The position numbers were made by a program, and so were the translations under genes. Below the pieces are notes generated by a model. The model had not been told where the DNA came from, made no database searches, and saw only the letters and a program-made list of their open reading frames with translations. Shown in pieces: positions 6,863 to 9,552 of a DNA stretch of 9,552 nucleotides (position 1 is its first letter; every line of letters begins with the position of its first letter). The stretch is from an uncultured Porphyromonas sp. (lineage in GTDB: Bacteria > Bacteroidota > Bacteroidia > Bacteroidales > Porphyromonadaceae): NCBI GenBank assembly GCA_902490315.1, contig CABUDK010000042.1, positions 1 through 9,552 of the forward strand. The letters are read 5' to 3'.

Positions 6863-6868
6863 GCTCCT

Positions 6869-8095
6869 TTAGCCTAGCATGGTGAGAGCACGTCGTAACG
6901 CTTTCGCAAAGATCTCTAGGTCCTCGTGCGTGTTGTACAGCCCGAGGGAAGCTCGGATCGTGGCGTGGTGTCCCATCCCCTCGATGAGCGGGATAGCGCA
7001 GTGATGCCCCGTGCGGAGTGCTACGCCCTGCTGGTCTAGGAACAGACCGAGGTCGTAAGCGTGCGCCTGATGGCTGATGAAGGTGACGACGGCTCCCTTG
7101 CCAGGGGCGGTGCCAAGTATCTCGAGCGACGACTCCTGACTGATGATCTGCGTGAGATGCTCTAGGAGCTCCGTCTCGTAAGCGTGGATGCGGTCCAGTC
7201 CGATAGCGGAGAGGTACTCAACGGCCGTGGCAAAAGCGTGCGAACCGATGAAGTCGGGCGTGCCTGCCTCAAACTTGTACGGTAGCTCGTTGAAGGTGGT
7301 CTCCTCAAAAGATACATGCTCGATCATCTCGCCGCCATACTGGTAGGGCGGTATCTGCTCGAGGAGCTTACGCCGTCCCCATACGATGCCGATGCCTGTG
7401 GGTCCGTACACCTTGTGCGAGGAGCAGACGTAAGCATCGATGCCCAGCTCCTGCACATTGACCGACATGTGGGGCGCAGACTGCGCTCCGTCGACGATGA
7501 TGATAGCACCCTTGTCGTGAGCCAAACGGGCTAGCTGTGCGACGGGATTGACCGTGCCGAGGACGTTGCTCACATGCGCTACGGAGACGATCTTGGTGCG
7601 GTCGGAGAGTAGAGCCTCAAAGGCGGGTAGGTCTAGCGAACCGTCCGCTAGCAGCGGAGCGACACGTAGATGCGCTCCCTTGCGTAGGCAGAGCTGTTGC
7701 CACGGTACGAGGTTAGCGTGGTGCTCCATAGCGGTGATCAGCACTTCGTCATCGGGTCCGACGAGCGTTTCGCCAGCCGTAGAGGCTAGCAGGTTGAGCC
7801 CCTCGGTGGTGCCGCGTGTGAAGATCACTTCGTTAGGGTCAGAGGCTCCGATGAAGTGTGCCAGTGTGGCGCGCGCCGCTTCGTGGCGGTCGGTTGCCTC
7901 ACGGCTGAGCTGGTAGACGCCTCGGTGGACGTTGGCATTGTATCGTGTGTAGCCCTCGGTGATGGCGTCGATGACCACTTGGGGCTTTTGTGTAGTGGCA
8001 CCGCTGTCTAGGTAGACCCAGCCAGGCTGCGCTGAGGCGTAGTGCTGTATGAGTGGAAAGTCTAGACGATATGAGGAGAGGTCTGTAGAAGACAT
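6869..8095 (-). CDS. sufS: Cysteine desulfurase SufS
   Basis: SufS is a PLP enzyme that takes sulfur from L-cysteine, making alanine and an enzyme persulfide that feeds iron-sulfur cluster assembly. The 408 residues match the family length (406 in E. coli). The PLP-binding lysine is K228 in SSHKVYGPTGIG; the persulfide cysteine is C366 in RTGHHCAIPLI, the short-loop arrangement of group II (SufS-type) rather than IscS enzymes. Other landmarks are YLDSGATTQKP near the start, EHHANLVPW, and DGAQSAPHM. The usual partners sufB, sufC, sufD and sufE/sufU are not in this window: the gene lies 24 nt downstream of menA and 6 nt upstream of rnhB. It could therefore be the housekeeping SufS placed away from sufBCD, or a second desulfurase. 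A purine-poor leader precedes the ATG. Confidence 0.95.
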   Translation of the reverse strand: MSSTDLSSYRLDFPLIQHYASAQPGWVYLDSGATTQKPQVVIDAITEGYTRYNANVHRGVYQLSREATDRHEAARATLAHFIGASDPNEVIFTRGTTEGLNLLASTAGETLVGPDDEVLITAMEHHANLVPWQQLCLRKGAHLRVAPLLADGSLDLPAFEALLSDRTKIVSVAHVSNVLGTVNPVAQLARLAHDKGAIIIVDGAQSAPHMSVNVQELGIDAYVCSSHKVYGPTGIGIVWGRRKLLEQIPPYQYGGEMIEHVSFEETTFNELPYKFEAGTPDFIGSHAFATAVEYLSAIGLDRIHAYETELLEHLTQIISQESSLEILGTAPGKGAVVTFISHQAHAYDLGLFLDQQGVALRTGHHCAIPLIEGMGHHATIRASLGLYNTHEDLEIFAKALRRALTMLG

Positions 8096-8119
8096 AAGGA
8101 TAAAGGGAGAAATGTTCGA

Positions 8120-9001
8120 CTAAAGCAACAGCCCGTCAATCAGATAGGCTGCTATATGTACGACGGCTAGCAAGACGACACCCATAGAGGTGCGCCTGAG
8201 CACAGCGTTGAGCTGGCTGCCTGTCACATGGATCATCTGACGGTATACGGATAGAGCGTAGAGGAGGTAGGGGAGGAGTAGGACGATGCCCCAGATGTTT
8301 CCCTTGAAGGCGACGATGGAGAGCAGCCATGCCAGGAGTATGTTTGCCAAGTAAAACTTTGGAGCAAACTCCTGACCAAGACGCACGATGCTCGTTCGCT
8401 TATCGTTCTTGCGATCCTCCTCGTAGTCTCGGTAGTTGTTGACCACAAGGATATTGACCGCCACGGCACCCATAGCTGTTGCCACGAGGAAGCTCTGTGT
8501 CGTGACCGCTCCCGTCAGGAGGTAGTAAGTGGTCATCACGGCGACCCAGCCGTAGAAGGTCATCACCGCTACATCGCCTAGCCCTAGGTAAGCAAGCGGG
8601 AAAGGGCCACCCGTATACATCCAGGCGAAGAGTATGATGAGCGCACCGAGGAGGAGGAGCCACGGATTGGTCAGCAGGCAAAGGGTCACCCCCGCCACAC
8701 CTGCGATGAGACCCCAAAAGAGTGCCACTCCAATGATGTCACGCTCTCGCAATTGGCCCGAAGCGAGTGGACGGCTAAAGCCTACGCGCTCCGCTCCGTC
8801 AGCACCACGCTTGAAGTCGTAGTAGTCGTTGCAACAGTTAGAGAAGGATTGTGCCGACAGCCCCACGACCAGGCAGAGCGTAGCTATGAGCCAGTTAGAG
8901 CCTCCCTGTATCCAAGCCAAAGCGATGGCAGCAGCTATCGGTGCTAGCGATGCTGGCCAACTGTACGGTCGTGAGACCGAGATAAATTGCTTGAGGGTCA
9001 T
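8120..9001 (-). CDS. menA: 1,4-dihydroxy-2-naphthoate polyprenyltransferase MenA
   Basis: MenA joins a polyprenyl chain to 1,4-dihydroxy-2-naphthoate, making demethylmenaquinone, the membrane-bound step of menaquinone synthesis. The 293-residue protein belongs to the UbiA family and shows eight or nine hydrophobic segments spread over its length. The first aspartate-rich Mg2+-diphosphate motif is NDYYDFKRGAD (58-68), with D59, D62 and D68; the second is NNYRDYEEDRKNDKRT from residue 188, with D192 and D196. The start SRPYSWPASLAPI and the RPLASGQL segment after the first motif are typical of MenA rather than of other UbiA enzymes. It indicates a menaquinone-based anaerobic respiratory chain, as expected in Bacteroidales. 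The ATG lies 36 nt after the aspartokinase stop, and sufS begins 24 nt downstream. The other men genes are not in view. Confidence 0.94.
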   Translation of the reverse strand: MTLKQFISVSRPYSWPASLAPIAAAIALAWIQGGSNWLIATLCLVVGLSAQSFSNCCNDYYDFKRGADGAERVGFSRPLASGQLRERDIIGVALFWGLIAGVAGVTLCLLTNPWLLLLGALIILFAWMYTGGPFPLAYLGLGDVAVMTFYGWVAVMTTYYLLTGAVTTQSFLVATAMGAVAVNILVVNNYRDYEEDRKNDKRTSIVRLGQEFAPKFYLANILLAWLLSIVAFKGNIWGIVLLLPYLLYALSVYRQMIHVTGSQLNAVLRRTSMGVVLLAVVHIAAYLIDGLLL

Positions 9002-9037
9002 AATGTAGCGTGCGTGTATCGAGCCTACACCTTATTA

Positions 9038-9552
9038 TTATAGCACCTCTGGACCTGGTGTGCGCAGATGTGCAAAGAGGTGATCTGAGAGATAGATCAT
9101 CGCCCGCTTTTTCTCTTCCGTAGCGATGACTAGGTCGATGCTGTTACCACTAGTTCCGTAGCAGATGAGCCGTACAGCGACATCGTCCACCGCCTCGAGG
9201 ATGCGCGCTTCGAAGCCTATGCGATGCCACCCCATATCTCCTACGATCGCGAGGATCGATAGGTCGCTTTGCACAGAGCCCTCAGCCCAGGGCGTCATCT
9301 CCTCGATCAGCGTGGAGATCGCCTCCGAGTCCTCTTCCGTGACGATGACGTAGCCATCGCCCGAAGCCATCAAGATGTCTGGCTCTATGTGCAGACGGTG
9401 CATAGCCTCCGTCAGCGTAACAAGGAACTGCCCCGTAGAGACGTCGCTATTGCTCAGATGCTTCAGCAGGAGCGTCACGACACACATCCCGTCCTTTGCC
9501 GAGATCGCCTTGATCATATCTCTGTTTGTCACATGAGATATGAGCGTGCCAG
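9038..9552 (-). CDS. lysC: Aspartate kinase, C-terminal ACT regulatory domains (partial, 5' end outside the window)
   Basis: The frame stays open to the right edge of the window, giving 171 complete codons; the catalytic kinase domain lies beyond it. The visible part begins GTLISHVTNRDMIKAISAKD, matching the PGTxIS linker and the start of the regulatory region of monofunctional aspartokinases. Two ACT domains follow: one around VTLLLKH to EDSEAISTL, the second from LAIVGDMGWHRIGFEARI to the closing KKRAMIYLSDHLF. The enzyme phosphorylates aspartate, the first step to lysine, threonine, methionine and diaminopimelate. Several usually conserved effector-site positions differ: MASGDG stands where TTSEVS is usual, and YGTSGNSID where FGGSNYNIS is usual. 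A GTG at 9532 could be mistaken for a start, but the upstream codons continue the family pattern. The gene ends in three tandem in-frame TAA codons. I use lysC as the customary symbol; the paralogue cannot be fixed from a fragment. Confidence 0.88.
   Translation of the reverse strand, partial: GTLISHVTNRDMIKAISAKDGMCVVTLLLKHLSNSDVSTGQFLVTLTEAMHRLHIEPDILMASGDGYVIVTEEDSEAISTLIEEMTPWAEGSVQSDLSILAIVGDMGWHRIGFEARILEAVDDVAVRLICYGTSGNSIDLVIATEEKKRAMIYLSDHLFAHLRTPGPEVL

Noticed and set aside
6863..6868. AGGAG on the minus strand just before the rnhB ATG as a Shine-Dalgarno site
   Set aside because: It is 1 nt from the start codon, much closer than a working site allows, and genes in this window do not otherwise use such sites.
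7548..7916. A 122-codon open frame on the plus strand inside sufS
   Set aside because: It is the complementary reading of conserved sufS codons. The Ser/Arg/Ala-rich product has no recognisable domain, and long antisense frames are expected in G+C-rich genes.
8400..8717. A 105-codon open frame on the minus strand overlapping menA in another frame
   Set aside because: The menA frame has both aspartate-rich motifs and regular membrane segments; the alternative frame has only a Gly/Arg/Pro-rich product without motifs.
9530..9532. GTG at 9532 as the start of a free-standing ACT-domain protein
   Set aside because: The codons upstream of it read GTLISH, the normal aspartokinase linker, and the frame is open to the window edge, so this is the tail of a longer gene.

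Overview
The window looks like ordinary chromosome from a Bacteroidales bacterium, probably close to Porphyromonas. The evidence is a Bacteroidetes-type promoter (TTG and TACCTTTG) upstream of topA, the near absence of usable Shine-Dalgarno sequences, protein variants familiar from this phylum (TopA without zinc fingers but with a Lys/Ala/Thr-rich tail, a DUF4369-TlpA-like lipoprotein, a 439-residue-type aspartokinase C-terminus) and a moderately high G+C content. The genus is an inference from protein and promoter style.

Plus strand, 1-3700: the window opens in the last ~80 codons of a 2-oxoacid:acceptor (ferredoxin) oxidoreductase gamma subunit, closed by a strong intrinsic terminator (281-330). 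A Bacteroidetes promoter (343-369) then drives topA (DNA topoisomerase I), followed 21 nt later by truA (tRNA pseudouridine 38-40 synthase). This two-gene unit ends at a terminator at about 3754-3786.

Convergent junction, 3701-3879: the 179-nt gap has no gene. It holds overlapping hairpins, one with a U-tract on the plus strand (for truA) and one with a U-tract on the minus strand (for tadA).

Minus strand, 3880-9552: seven genes lie head to tail, read from right to left: aspartokinase (C-terminal part only), menA, sufS, rnhB, a sirtuin, a thioredoxin-like lipoprotein and tadA. Gaps are only 2 to about 41 nt, with no convincing internal promoter or terminator, so they are probably one long housekeeping operon whose promoter is outside the window. 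The products serve unrelated tasks: amino-acid synthesis, menaquinone synthesis, sulfur mobilisation, RNA-DNA hybrid removal, protein deacylation, envelope thiol chemistry and tRNA wobble editing.

I see no mobile element, CRISPR array, tRNA or rRNA gene, phage gene or defence locus, and no convincing novel system. The points most worth checking are the divergent effector pocket of the aspartokinase, the zinc-cluster-less sirtuin with a YxxR acyl-specificity motif, the low-G+C lipoprotein gene inside an otherwise G+C-rich operon, and the interlocked hairpins between truA and tadA.
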